Shown here: positions 8,377-16,345 of the stretch, piece after piece
Numbering within the stretch: the stretch's first letter is position 1
Layout: the number at the start of each line of letters is the position of its first letter
Assembly: GCA_013372875.1 (NCBI GenBank)
Contig: JABXIW010000131.1
Location: forward strand, 1-18,719
DNA length: 18,719 nt
Direction: 5' to 3'
Source: Gammaproteobacteria bacterium
GTDB taxonomy: Bacteria > Pseudomonadota > Gammaproteobacteria > Enterobacterales > Kangiellaceae
Translations under genes and position numbers: made by a program
The notes under the pieces: generated by a model
What the model saw: only the letters and a program-made list of their open reading frames with translations
What the model was told of the DNA's origin: nothing
Databases searched by the model: none

Positions 8377-9219
8377 ATGCGCTGGAGAGATAGAAGACGC
8401 AGTACCAACATTGATGATCGTCGCGGTCAGACCATGAAACGTGGGGCGGCCATCGGCGGTGGCGGTATTATTATGGCATTAGTCGCCATTTTTTTATTGG
8501 GAAAAGATCCAGGTGAGGTACTGCAAGGCGTATTACAACAGCAACAAAGCGCCCCAGCTCAGAACCAACCCTACCAATCCAGCGAGCAGGAAGAAGCGGT
8601 CAAAGAATTTATGTCAGTGGTCATGGCAGACACCGAAGATACTTGGGGGCGCATTTTCCAAAACGCTGGTCAACAATATCCACCGCCAACCTTAGTAATT
8701 TATACAGGCGCAACACAAACTGCTTGTGGTGTGGGTCAAGCAGCATCAGGACCTTTTTATTGCCCTGGCGATCAGGACATTTATATTGATATGGCGTTTT
8801 TAAACGAACTGCAACGCATGGGCGCATCGGGTGATTTTGCAGTAGCTTATGTCTTAGCACACGAGGTTGGGCATCATATTCAAACCATCACTGGCACTTC
8901 GAATAAAGTCCGCCAAATGCAAGCGCGCGCCAGTAAAGCTCAAGGTAATGATTTACAAGTTCGTATGGAATTACAAGCCGATTGTTATGCAGGCGTTTGG
9001 GCTAATCATACCCAGCAAAGAACTCAATTCTTAGAAAGAGGCGATATCCAAGAAGCTATCCAAGCTGCAGCTTCAGTTGGTGATGACACCATTATGAAAA
9101 GAGCCGGTATTCCACCGCGCAAAGAAAACTTTACCCATGGCACTTCCGAGCAAAGAATGCAGTGGTTTAATCGTGGTATTCAATCAGGTGATGTGAATCA
9201 GTGTGATACTGGGATTTAA
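8377..9219 (+). CDS. ypfJ: Neutral zinc metallopeptidase, YpfJ family
   Basis: The 280-residue protein has a basic cytoplasmic N-terminus (MRWRDRRRS, DDRRGQTMKRG), a glycine-rich transmembrane anchor at about 24-42, a Gln/Pro-rich linker (about 50-70) and a metallopeptidase domain. The zinc motif HEVGH lies at 162-166 in VLAHEVGHHIQ, and ELQADCYAGVWA (198-209) provides the likely third ligand and family signature. The N-terminal pattern of RRxxxNIxDRRG is also typical of YpfJ. Substrates are not established. C117, C129, C203 and C276 could make disulfides if the domain is periplasmic. The ATG has AAGAGG at 8366-8371. It is flanked by two terminators, so it is a single-gene unit, although I found no convincing promoter. 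The symbol rests on family membership. Confidence 0.92.
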   Translation: MRWRDRRRSTNIDDRRGQTMKRGAAIGGGGIIMALVAIFLLGKDPGEVLQGVLQQQQSAPAQNQPYQSSEQEEAVKEFMSVVMADTEDTWGRIFQNAGQQYPPPTLVIYTGATQTACGVGQAASGPFYCPGDQDIYIDMAFLNELQRMGASGDFAVAYVLAHEVGHHIQTITGTSNKVRQMQARASKAQGNDLQVRMELQADCYAGVWANHTQQRTQFLERGDIQEAIQAAASVGDDTIMKRAGIPPRKENFTHGTSEQRMQWFNRGIQSGDVNQCDTGI

Positions 9220-9241
9220 TAACTTTTAATTTAAATTGAGT

Positions 9242-9269
9242 AAAAAAGGAGCTTAAAGCTCCTTTTTTT
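9242..9269. terminator. Bidirectional terminator between ypfJ and the mnmE-linked gene
   Basis: GGAGCT (9248-9253) pairs with AGCTCC (9257-9262) over a 3-nt loop, flanked by A6 (9242-9247) and T7 (9263-9269). The symmetric A/T flanks give a U-tract on either strand. It lies 22 nt after the ypfJ stop and 8 nt beyond the end of the converging minus-strand gene. Confidence 0.93.
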
Positions 9270-9277
9270 ACAGTTTT

Positions 9278-10279
9278 TTATGCAAGTAAATACTTTATAA
9301 AATCATAGCTCGCATTTGCAAAAATGCCTAACCCTATCGCTCCTAACAAACCAAACACTGACCATTTTAAAGACTTTTTATTCCTCGCTTCAAATTCTTT
9401 TATCAGTTTATCATCTCCTTTATTTATCTTTAAATATGATACTGACATATAAGAGTCGATTGACAACTCTAATTTTCGCAAAATCATTTGAGATAGCTTA
9501 ATTACTAGATAAAATATTGATAAATAAATGATCAAAAACTTTACCCAACTTTCCTCTGTAATCATTTCTTTTTCTATTGATTGTGCAACGAACCATCCCA
9601 ACAGGCCTACTATCACTAACTGTCCTATATTTGCAATCATGTGAGAATATTTTTTAAGTATATTTATAAAAGGAATTTGGATCGATTCATGACATCCTTT
9701 TATCCACTCGTCAAACATAGCAATAAAGTGCCTAGCCTTTACATAATCACTATACTCCACTTTTATCCTAGCTGTTGGTGTTACAAAGCCTGATAGTATT
9801 GCTGTTGATATAAATGGGGGGGCACTATTTTCAATTTCTTTTAGCTCCCCAATCCTAGATTTTATATTAGCAGTTACCTTATACATCTCAGTTTTATTTG
9901 TCGAATCATCAAAACAGGAAAATTGGTACATCAACCCTACTTCTGTTGTAGGGTAGGGGCTTGTTGAATTATGATTTTTGAAGTCCATGAAAGAGTTGAA
10001 TTTTTCAGCTTCTCCCTCACAATGAGTAACGAGTATTCTTATGCTTATTGACTCATTTATTGCTCCAAGAGATTTTATAGATTGCATAACCTTCGCATCT
10101 AATTCCTCAACATCTGAAAAGTTAACCAATATATTATTTTTATAAGTTTTTGATATTTCTTCGTTTTTTGAGTTTATTTTTTTATGCAATCTATAATAAA
10201 AATCCAAAGCTCGATCATTTGTTTCTAGAGTATTTATTTCATTTAAATCACTATCATCTGAGTTTATTATATTTGTCAT
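9278..10279 (-). CDS. AT-rich three-helix membrane protein of unknown function, downstream of mnmE
   Basis: I do not recognise this 333-residue protein. Its first 210 residues look soluble and acidic at the N-terminus (SDDSDLNEIN). Three hydrophobic helices follow at about 214-234, 246-268 and 306-330, with a basic loop between the last two. The soluble part holds three cysteines (87, 122, 196). The gene is visibly poorer in G+C than its neighbours (sampled 60-base rows give about 27-38%) and uses ATA for isoleucine freely, which the neighbours avoid, suggesting horizontal acquisition. I start it at the ATG 10277-10279 because GGAGGAG lies a few bases upstream; a frame extending to 10309 would run back into mnmE. 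It begins 14 nt after the mnmE stop and ends at a shared terminator, so it probably depends on the mnmE transcript. Confidence 0.82.
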   Translation of the reverse strand: MTNIINSDDSDLNEINTLETNDRALDFYYRLHKKINSKNEEISKTYKNNILVNFSDVEELDAKVMQSIKSLGAINESISIRILVTHCEGEAEKFNSFMDFKNHNSTSPYPTTEVGLMYQFSCFDDSTNKTEMYKVTANIKSRIGELKEIENSAPPFISTAILSGFVTPTARIKVEYSDYVKARHFIAMFDEWIKGCHESIQIPFINILKKYSHMIANIGQLVIVGLLGWFVAQSIEKEMITEESWVKFLIIYLSIFYLVIKLSQMILRKLELSIDSYMSVSYLKINKGDDKLIKEFEARNKKSLKWSVFGLLGAIGLGIFANASYDFIKYLLA

Positions 10280-10293
10280 ATGTCTCCTCCAGC

Positions 10294-11652
10294 TTATTTT
10301 CCTATACAAAAACTACTAAAAATTCTTCCCAATAAATCGTCCGCTGAAAATTCACCTGTGATCTCTGCTAACGAATTTTGCGCCTGCCTTAATTCATCCG
10401 CTAGCAACTCCCCTGCATTAAAGCTCACTAACTGTTCTTTTCCTTTTAAACAAAAATTCAAGCCTTTTTGAATAGCATCAAGATGACGGCGTCTGGCTAA
10501 AAAAGATCCTTCTGCAGATTGCTGATAGCCGACAATCGTTTTTAATTCGTTTTTTAAGATTTCAATGCCATCGCCTTGTTTGGCACTAATGGGGATCACT
10601 TTGTATTCTGAATCGATGGTTTGGTTATCTAATTTGGATAAATCAGTTTTATTGGCAACGATCAGTAATTTATCTTTAAATCGCTCGAAACGGGTAAAAG
10701 ACTGATCGATGGCGTGGGGCGAATATTCCGTAACTTCGTTGGAGTCTGCCACTAAAATAATTTGATCCGCTTGTTCAATTTCTTTCCAAGCCCGCTCAAT
10801 ACCAATTTGTTCGACTTTATCATCAGACTCACGCAAACCTGCGGTGTCGATTATGTGCAATGGCAAACCGTCAATGTGAATATGTTCGCGAAGCACATCT
10901 CGTGTTGTCCCTGCTATTTCAGTCACAATCGCCGCTTCTTTGCCCGCTAACGCATTCAGTAAGCTGGATTTTCCTGCATTGGGTTTGCCCGCAATAACCA
11001 CGGTCATACCTTCACGTAAAATCGATCCTTGCTGAGCTTCTTGTTGCAGTTTTTCGATGGACTGAATTATGCCGTTTAAGTCAGAAAGCACTTTACCGTC
11101 GGATAAAAAGTCGATTTCCTCTTCTGGAAAATCAATTGCAGCTTCTACATAAATTCTTAATGCAATTAACTCTTCAACTAGTCCATGGATTTTAGATGAA
11201 AATTCACCTTGCAAGGAACGTATCGCAGAACGCGCGGCCTGTTCTGATGTGGACTCAATCAGATCAGCAATCGCTTCGGCTTGTGCCAAATCTAATTTGT
11301 CGTTCAAGAAAGCTCTTTCGGAAAACTCACCAGGTTTGGCAATACGCACACCTAGTTTTAACAGTTCTTTTAATAGAATATCTAAAACTACTGGACCGCC
11401 ATGGCCTTGCAGTTCTAAAACATCTTCGCCTGTAAAGGAGTTGGGTGCTTTAAAGAAAATAGCGATACCTTGATCAACGATTTGATCCTGATCATCATAA
11501 AACGCTAAGTAGCTTGCATCGCGAACTTTGAGTTCAGTTTTAAGCAGTTTTTGTGCGATTTGTGAGGATAGTTTGCCTGAAACTCGAATAATACCAACGC
11601 CACCTCGACCGGGTGGCGTTGCAATTGCGGCAATAGTGTCTTGAGAGCTCAT
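10294..11652 (-). CDS. mnmE: tRNA modification GTPase MnmE (TrmE)
   Basis: MnmE is the potassium-dependent GTPase partner of MnmG in modifying U34 of tRNA wobble positions. The 452-residue protein has the N-terminal folate-binding domain starting [20 protein letters not shown] (5-24), a helical domain, and an inserted Ras-like G domain with P-loop GKPNAGKS (222-229), AGTTRD (247-252) as switch I, DTAGLRE (269-275) and NKTD (334-337). It ends with the conserved FCIGK, whose cysteine is needed for modification. The ATG is 20 nt after yidC in the rpmH-rnpA-yidD-yidC-mnmE series; its ribosome site is weak. An AT-rich gene of different composition follows 14 nt after its stop. Confidence 0.98.
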   Translation of the reverse strand: MSSQDTIAAIATPPGRGGVGIIRVSGKLSSQIAQKLLKTELKVRDASYLAFYDDQDQIVDQGIAIFFKAPNSFTGEDVLELQGHGGPVVLDILLKELLKLGVRIAKPGEFSERAFLNDKLDLAQAEAIADLIESTSEQAARSAIRSLQGEFSSKIHGLVEELIALRIYVEAAIDFPEEEIDFLSDGKVLSDLNGIIQSIEKLQQEAQQGSILREGMTVVIAGKPNAGKSSLLNALAGKEAAIVTEIAGTTRDVLREHIHIDGLPLHIIDTAGLRESDDKVEQIGIERAWKEIEQADQIILVADSNEVTEYSPHAIDQSFTRFERFKDKLLIVANKTDLSKLDNQTIDSEYKVIPISAKQGDGIEILKNELKTIVGYQQSAEGSFLARRRHLDAIQKGLNFCLKGKEQLVSFNAGELLADELRQAQNSLAEITGEFSADDLLGRIFSSFCIGK

Positions 11653-11672
11653 CGTTAGTGATGATAAAACCG

Positions 11673-13292
11673 TTATTTCTTTTTAGTTTTATTTTTACCT
11701 AAGGCTTCTTCTTTTTCAATTTTCTTATTCACATATTGCTGTTGCGCAATAGAGATCAAGTTGTTGCATAGCCAGTAAAGCACTAGACCAGCAGGGAAGA
11801 ACAACATAAAGACGGTGAAGAATACCGGTAAATACTGGAACATTTTTTGTTGCATCGGATCCATGGTCGGCGACGTCGGTTGCATCTTTTGCATCAAATA
11901 CATACTCGCACCCATCAACAACGGCAATACGAAATAAGGATCTTGTACCGACAAATCCTGAATCCAACCGAAGAATGGCGCGTGACGCAACTCCACTGCT
12001 TCGAATAATACATAATACAAGGCGATAAAGATCGGGAACTGTAGCAACATTGGCAAACAACCGCCGAATGGGTTACTACCTTCTTCCTTGTACATCTTCA
12101 TCATTTCTTGCTGCATGCGCTGCTTATCATCGCCATAGCGTTCTTTTAAACGCTGCATCTTTGGCTGCATTTTGCGCATAGCATGAGCTGATTTGTATTG
12201 CTTCTTGGATAATGGGTATAAAATGGTTTTTACCGTGACCGTCACCATAATAATCGCCAAGCCCCAGTTGGCTAAGAAGCCATAGAAGAAGTTGAGCAAT
12301 TTATACAGCGGGATACCAATCCACCAAACCCATGACAAATCCATGGTTTTATTAAGACCTGGCGCGGCTGATTCTAATTGATCCAATAGCTTAGGACCTA
12401 CAAATAAAGAAGCCTTAATCGTTTGAGTGCTATTGGCAGGAACACTGATGGTCGGTTGTAAAAACTGAATTTTACTGTTTTGATTCTCTAAAATTTTAGC
12501 ACTAATGGTAATGTTTTGATCTTGTTGTGGGATCCAGGCAGACACAAAATAGTGCTGAATAAAAGCAACCCAACCACCCTGACGAGCAACACTCACTTCT
12601 TCTTCAGCTAAGTCTTCAAACGAAACTTTTTCATACACTTCAGCTTCGGGTGAATAGGCCACACCTAAGAAAGGCTTCATGCCCAGGGCGCCTTTTTCTT
12701 CAATACCAGCATCTTGTTGGTCGCGAACTAATTCGGCGATAAAGTTAAAAGTGCGATCATTTGCTGATTGGTTATTGATCTGATATTCCACATCCACCAA
12801 ATAGTGGTCACGCTTAAAGGTGAAGTTCTTAATAAAAGTAATACCTTGAGCATTTTGCCAACGCAACGGCACTATCACTTCATCTTGCCCATCAGCTAGA
12901 TTGTAGACTTTTTGATCGACGCTATAAGTTGCTCTTGGTAATTGATTATCAGGCGCACCTTTGCCTAACAAAGCACTTTTCGCTTGATAAACCCGATCGC
13001 GGTAATCAAATAAGACTACTTTCTGACTGGGATCATTGATATGTAAGTTGTAATCCAACGTTTCGGCATAAACCAAATCGCCACCCACTGGATCGATTTT
13101 AAACTTCATCAGATCGGTGGTCACCGTGATAAGGTTGTTTTCAGCAACTTGACTGCTGCTGTTTAAGCTAACCTGTTCGCTTTGAGCCGCTTTCTCAGGT
13201 TTTGGCGCATAATCTTTTTGCCAGGCTTGATAAAGCAAAAAACTCAAAATGGCGAAAGCCAAAAACAAAAAACCGCGTTTTGATTCCAACAT
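11673..13292 (-). CDS. yidC: Membrane protein insertase YidC
   Basis: YidC inserts and folds inner-membrane proteins, alone or with SecYEG; ATP synthase subunits a and c, encoded nearby, are known clients. The 539-residue product has an N-terminal transmembrane anchor (about 7-23), a large periplasmic beta domain (about 50-310) and the five-helix core. In the core, K355 in [20 protein letters not shown] sits where E. coli has R366, keeping a positive charge in the hydrophilic groove. The cytoplasmic helical hairpin ([20 protein letters not shown]) and the [18 protein letters not shown] helix are typical, and the tail is lysine-rich (KNKTKKK), which can aid ribosome contact. It begins 18 nt after yidD with AAGAGAAG as ribosome site. 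Confidence 0.98.
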   Translation of the reverse strand: MLESKRGFLFLAFAILSFLLYQAWQKDYAPKPEKAAQSEQVSLNSSSQVAENNLITVTTDLMKFKIDPVGGDLVYAETLDYNLHINDPSQKVVLFDYRDRVYQAKSALLGKGAPDNQLPRATYSVDQKVYNLADGQDEVIVPLRWQNAQGITFIKNFTFKRDHYLVDVEYQINNQSANDRTFNFIAELVRDQQDAGIEEKGALGMKPFLGVAYSPEAEVYEKVSFEDLAEEEVSVARQGGWVAFIQHYFVSAWIPQQDQNITISAKILENQNSKIQFLQPTISVPANSTQTIKASLFVGPKLLDQLESAAPGLNKTMDLSWVWWIGIPLYKLLNFFYGFLANWGLAIIMVTVTVKTILYPLSKKQYKSAHAMRKMQPKMQRLKERYGDDKQRMQQEMMKMYKEEGSNPFGGCLPMLLQFPIFIALYYVLFEAVELRHAPFFGWIQDLSVQDPYFVLPLLMGASMYLMQKMQPTSPTMDPMQQKMFQYLPVFFTVFMLFFPAGLVLYWLCNNLISIAQQQYVNKKIEKEEALGKNKTKKK

Positions 13293-13310
13293 GGTACTTC
13301 TCTTAATGTT

Positions 13311-13556
13311 CTATGATTGTCTATTGTCTGTTTGTGGATCTTGGGGCTCAGGCACTGGATCGCAACCACCTTCACAACCGGGGTGGCAGCGCGCTAAACG
13401 CTTCACCGTCAACCAACTACCTTTAAGCGCGCCATGTTTTTCCAAAGCCTCAATCGAATAATTGGAGCACGTTGGCGCAAATCGGCATTGATTGCCAATA
13501 AATGGGCTTAATGTCAGTTGATAAAGTCGAACTAACTTGATGAGTAACCAGCGCAT
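13311..13556 (-). CDS. yidD: Membrane protein insertion efficiency factor YidD
   Basis: YidD is a small membrane-associated protein that assists YidC-dependent insertion. The 81-residue product has an amphipathic, basic N-terminus ([15 protein letters not shown]), the family core [19 protein letters not shown] (24-42) and the HPG...DPVP ending. The cysteines are C24, C30, C57, C61 and C65; the C-terminal ones are spaced CxxxCxxxC. The ATG lies inside the rnpA 3' end (25-nt overlap in another frame), so translation is probably coupled, and no independent ribosome site is seen. The last residues ([13 protein letters not shown]) are a variable hydrophilic tail. Confidence 0.96.
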   Translation of the reverse strand: MRWLLIKLVRLYQLTLSPFIGNQCRFAPTCSNYSIEALEKHGALKGSWLTVKRLARCHPGCEGGCDPVPEPQDPQTDNRQS

Positions 13557-13918
13557 CGCTTATTGATCTTTTTCCACAAGCCTGCAAGCTGCCCGAATAA
13601 TACCTGATTCGGCTGCTCGCTACTAGCTCGACGCGCTAAGATCACGCAATCTATAGCTGGCAATGCTTGATTATGAGTTCGAAAACTTTCGCGGATCAAA
13701 CGTTTGAGTCGATTACGATCAACAGCCAGGCGAACATTCTTCTTAGCGACAATAATGCCAAGACGCGGATAATCAAGATTGTTTTGACAAGCCAGAAGGG
13801 TAAAGTCTTTACTGGTGGCTTTTACAGGGTTGGTAAATACTTGCTTATATTGTTTTGCAGTGAGTAATCGATAGGTAGCAGGAAACCTCTCGTTAGATTC
13901 AAGCTCCAGATCACTCAC
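13532..13918 (-). CDS. rnpA: Ribonuclease P protein component
   Basis: RnpA is the protein cofactor of the RNase P ribozyme that matures tRNA 5' ends. The 128-residue basic product shows the family pattern: [18 protein letters not shown] near the start, [19 protein letters not shown] and the RNA-binding signature [13 protein letters not shown] (68-80). The start is GTG (13916-13918), the only candidate before the conserved region, and it lacks a clear Shine-Dalgarno; it lies 33 nt after rpmH, and E. coli rnpA likewise uses a poor start behind rpmH. The 3' end overlaps yidD by 25 nt. Confidence 0.97.
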   Translation of the reverse strand: MSDLELESNERFPATYRLLTAKQYKQVFTNPVKATSKDFTLLACQNNLDYPRLGIIVAKKNVRLAVDRNRLKRLIRESFRTHNQALPAIDCVILARRASSEQPNQVLFGQLAGLWKKINKRCAGYSSS

Positions 13919-13951
13919 TGTAAAACAAGGAATACAATTATTCTAATCGTA

Positions 13952-14086
13952 TTAGGCGCTTAAACGCTTACGACCTTTAGCGCGACGACGGTTTAAGATT
14001 GCACGACCGTTTTTAGTAGCCATACGAGCACGGAAGCCGTGTGTACGCTTACGCTTAATATTGCTTGGTTGAAAAGTTCTTTTCAT
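13952..14086 (-). CDS. rpmH: 50S ribosomal protein L34
   Basis: The reading frame from the ATG at 14084-14086 to the TAA at 13952-13954 encodes 44 residues starting [19 protein letters not shown] and ending in a highly basic [12 protein letters not shown], which is L34 along its whole length. L34 is a small structural protein of the large ribosomal subunit. It is the first gene of the minus-strand series leaving the origin and lies 33 nt before rnpA. Its promoter should lie in the first 100 bp of the origin region, but I could not identify it confidently. Confidence 0.98.
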   Translation of the reverse strand: MKRTFQPSNIKRKRTHGFRARMATKNGRAILNRRRAKGRKRLSA

Positions 14087-14334
14087 CGGGAAAACCCACT
14101 TTGTTAATAACTAAAGCCTAAAACTATATTAGACTACTTCACAAGGACGCGGAATTTTATAGTAAAAGATAAGGCTAAGCAAGCCTAAAAGCCTTTAAAA
14201 ATGCAATAAATGCTAAGTTTATTTGCCTAAGAAAATAGTTATAACCAAGGTCATTTGGTTCACCTTGACTTATCTTGTATCAGATAAAAATACAACCACA
14301 ATATCTAGTGTTTCCGCCAATAAACTTTTCTTTT

Positions 14335-14343
14335 TGTGGATAA
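14335..14343 (-). promoter_or_regulatory. Perfect DnaA box
   Basis: TTATCCACA on the minus strand is the strict 9-mer consensus for high-affinity DnaA binding. It is the only perfect copy in the intergenic region and lies on the rpmH side of the AT-rich segment, about 110 bp from it. Confidence 0.9.
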
Positions 14344-14455
14344 GTGTAAAGTCTGGTTTTGCCTTATATGACCTCAAAATTTCTGTTTTTGTTTAGTTAT
14401 CTAAGATTTCAGTCAAAAATAGTTTAAAACCAAGACTAACTGTTCCGAAAATAAA

Positions 14456-14520
14456 TTATCTAGTGAGTTAGCTCTATAATATTAATAATATAGTTTTAAA
14501 GATCTTATTGTTATTATTAG
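14456..14520 (+). other. Candidate DNA unwinding element
   Basis: This segment is almost entirely A/T. It contains an imperfect 20-bp palindrome centred near 14483 (CTATAATATTAATAATATAG) and, at 14501-14520, GATCTTATTGTTATTATTAG, which resembles the E. coli oriC 13-mers that begin GATCT. A weak DnaA box (14534-14542) follows 13 nt later. The role as the melting site is inferred from composition, motif resemblance and position. Confidence 0.55.
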
Positions 14521-14810
14521 TGTCTGGCTTTTCTGTTTATAACTCAATTTTTACAACAAAATACAATGACTTACATCAATTATAAGTTGGTTGAAAACTT
14601 GTCTTATTGCCTGTGTTTAAAAACTGAATAACTGATATTTTTTATGGTTTTGATAGGTTTTGCACAGTTTCTGTATAAAGTTAGCTATAAGTTGCCCACA
14701 GACTTGTTGTTTTTCAGCTATTGCTAGTAATTGATGACTTTTTCAACAATGCTGATTATTTTAACGCTAGCCCAATGTTTTATGAATATTTCAAAAAAAT
14801 ACTCTTTGCT

Positions 14811-14819
14811 TGTGGATTA
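14811..14819 (-). promoter_or_regulatory. DnaA box (one mismatch) in the dnaA upstream region
   Basis: TAATCCACA on the minus strand differs from TTATCCACA at one base. It lies about 100 bp before the dnaA start and overlaps the likely -35 zone of a promoter whose -10 candidate is TACACT (14836-14841). DnaA bound here could repress its own gene, as known in E. coli; that is inference. Confidence 0.6.
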
Positions 14820-14847
14820 TTTCTGCTAAGCGATCTACACTGTGATC

Positions 14848-14878
14848 CCTTCGTTGTTTAGGAACTTCAAAACGAAGG
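14848..14878 (+). promoter_or_regulatory. Hairpin in the dnaA 5' leader
   Basis: CCTTCGTT (14848-14855) and AACGAAGG (14871-14878) form a perfect 8-bp inverted repeat with a 15-nt loop, 39 nt before the dnaA ATG. No T run follows, so it is not a standard terminator. It could be an mRNA structure or an operator. Its 3' arm supplies GAAGG just before a seven-codon reading frame at 14882-14905. Confidence 0.5.
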
Positions 14879-14917
14879 TTTATGAGCACAACAATAACAA
14901 AGTGACCGATAACCATA

Positions 14918-16276
14918 ATGAGTAATGTAGACGCTAGCTGGCGAAGTTGTTTGCAACAGCTTCAGTCAGAACTCTCTGCTACTGAGTTTAATACTTGGAT
15001 AAAACCGTTACGTGTAGAAGAGTCTGACTCAGAGATCAGCCTATTTGCCCCAAACCCTTTTTTTGTTGACTGGATCAGGCAGCAGTACCTAACCAAGATC
15101 AGTGAGATTTTGGCCAATGAAGGTGAGCAATCCAATAAACAAGTCTCTTTGCAAGTGGGTACCGCTAGCGCTTCAACTGCCACCAAACCTATGCCTGTGG
15201 CTAAAGTTGCACCTACTGTTCAGTCAAAAACCGAAGCTCATAATGGCTTATTTCAACACAACAACCTTAATCCCAAGTTTGTTTTTACCAAATTCGTTGA
15301 AGGTAAATCTAACCAGTTAGCACGCGCGGCGGCGCAGCAAGTGGTGGAAAATCCTGGCACGGTTTATAACCCATTATTTATTTATGGTGGCGTTGGCTTG
15401 GGTAAAACTCACTTGATGCACTCGATCGGTAATCTGATTTTAGAGCAGAATCCGCAAGCTAAGATCGTTTATCTTCATTCTGAACGCTTTATGGCCAATA
15501 TGATTAAGGCGCTGCAAACCAACAGCATGGAGAAGTTTAAGAATTTTTACCGCTCGTTGGATGCACTGTTAATCGATGATATTCAGTTTTTTGCCAATAA
15601 AGGCCGTACTCAAGAAGAATTTTTCCATACTTTCAATACTCTAATCGAGAATAACAAACAGGTGATCATGACCTGTGATCGTTATCCGAAAGAAGTGGAA
15701 GGTTTAGAAGAGCGTTTAAAGTCGCGTTTTGGTTGGGGTTTAACCGTGGCCATTGAGCCGCCTGAGCTGGAAACTCGAGTAGCCATTCTAATGAGCAAGG
15801 CTTCTGCTTCAAATATCGAGCTGCCGCACGAAGTGGCTTTCTTTATCGCCAAGCGTATCCGCTCGAACGTCCGTGAATTAGAAGGTGCACTAAAGCGTGT
15901 CATTGCCAATGCCCAATTTACTGGACGCGCCATTACCTTAGATTTCGTTAAAGATGCGCTAAAAGATCTGATCGCAGCGCAAGATAAGATGATTTCCATT
16001 GAAAACATCCAAAAAACCGTGGCCAGCTATTACAAGATCAAGGTTTCTGAGCTATTATCACAAAGACGAAGTCGTTCCATTGCTCGTCCGCGTCAGATGG
16101 CGATGGCATTAGCCAAGCACCTGACTAACCACAGTTTGCCAGAAATTGGTGAGGCCTTTGGTGGTCGAGATCATACGACGGTTTTGCATGCCTGTCGCAA
16201 AATCAATGAGCTCAAAGGTGAGAGCAACGACATCGAAGAAGATTTTTCAAATTTATTAAGAACTTTATCCAGTTAA
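14918..16276 (+). CDS. dnaA: Chromosomal replication initiator protein DnaA
   Basis: DnaA is the AAA+ ATPase that binds DnaA boxes, melts the origin and loads the helicase. The 452-residue protein has domain I (about 1-80, [20 protein letters not shown]), a short variable linker (about 82-115), the AAA+ domain with Walker [10 protein letters not shown] (157-165) and Walker [10 protein letters not shown] (217-225), the arginine-rich sensor region, and the domain IV DNA-binding signature [11 protein letters not shown] (415-425). The start ATG (14918) lacks a good Shine-Dalgarno, and a seven-codon frame ends 12 nt upstream, so initiation may be weak or controlled. It is the first gene of the plus-strand dnaA-dnaN-recF-gyrB series. 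Confidence 0.98.
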   Translation: MSNVDASWRSCLQQLQSELSATEFNTWIKPLRVEESDSEISLFAPNPFFVDWIRQQYLTKISEILANEGEQSNKQVSLQVGTASASTATKPMPVAKVAPTVQSKTEAHNGLFQHNNLNPKFVFTKFVEGKSNQLARAAAQQVVENPGTVYNPLFIYGGVGLGKTHLMHSIGNLILEQNPQAKIVYLHSERFMANMIKALQTNSMEKFKNFYRSLDALLIDDIQFFANKGRTQEEFFHTFNTLIENNKQVIMTCDRYPKEVEGLEERLKSRFGWGLTVAIEPPELETRVAILMSKASASNIELPHEVAFFIAKRIRSNVRELEGALKRVIANAQFTGRAITLDFVKDALKDLIAAQDKMISIENIQKTVASYYKIKVSELLSQRRSRSIARPRQMAMALAKHLTNHSLPEIGEAFGGRDHTTVLHACRKINELKGESNDIEEDFSNLLRTLSS

Positions 16277-16293
16277 CAATAAAGGCCTGGTGA

Positions 16294-16319
16294 GTTTGCT
16301 CCAGTATATTGGAACAAAC
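16294..16319 (+). promoter_or_regulatory. Hairpin in the dnaA-dnaN gap
   Basis: GTTTGcTCCA (16294-16303) pairs with TGGAaCAAAC (16310-16319) over a 6-nt loop, with one C/A mismatch. It lies 17 nt after the dnaA stop and 26 nt before dnaN. There is no U-tract, so it is unlikely to terminate transcription; an mRNA processing or stability role is possible. Confidence 0.4.
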
Positions 16320-16345
16320 ATGGGGATGGCCAATAAGGTGACTTT

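Larger units (their letters stand above)
14087..14917. other. oriC: Predicted chromosomal replication origin (oriC), rpmH-dnaA intergenic region
   Basis: This 831-bp stretch has no protein gene and is much more AT-rich than its surroundings. It separates divergent rpmH and dnaA, the standard oriC position in many gammaproteobacteria. It holds one perfect DnaA box (14335-14343), a near-perfect one beside dnaA (14811-14819), and weaker matches at 14534-14542 (minus, TTATAAACA), 14612-14620 (minus, TTAAACACA), 14658-14666 (plus, TTTTGCACA) and 14692-14700 (plus, TTGCCCACA). An AT-rich unwinding candidate lies at 14456-14520. There are only three GATC sites (14501, 14832, 14844). Gene strands flip across it, with nearly all genes pointing away, which fits bidirectional replication starting here. 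Confidence 0.88.

Noticed and set aside
9934..9954. 7-bp inverted repeat with a 7-nt loop inside the AT-rich gene
   Set aside because: It lies within coding sequence, lacks a T run, and a single 7-bp repeat is expected by chance in a region this size.
10280..10309. Ten extra N-terminal residues on the AT-rich membrane protein
   Set aside because: This part overlaps the end of mnmE and the strong GGAGGAG site points to the ATG at 10277-10279.
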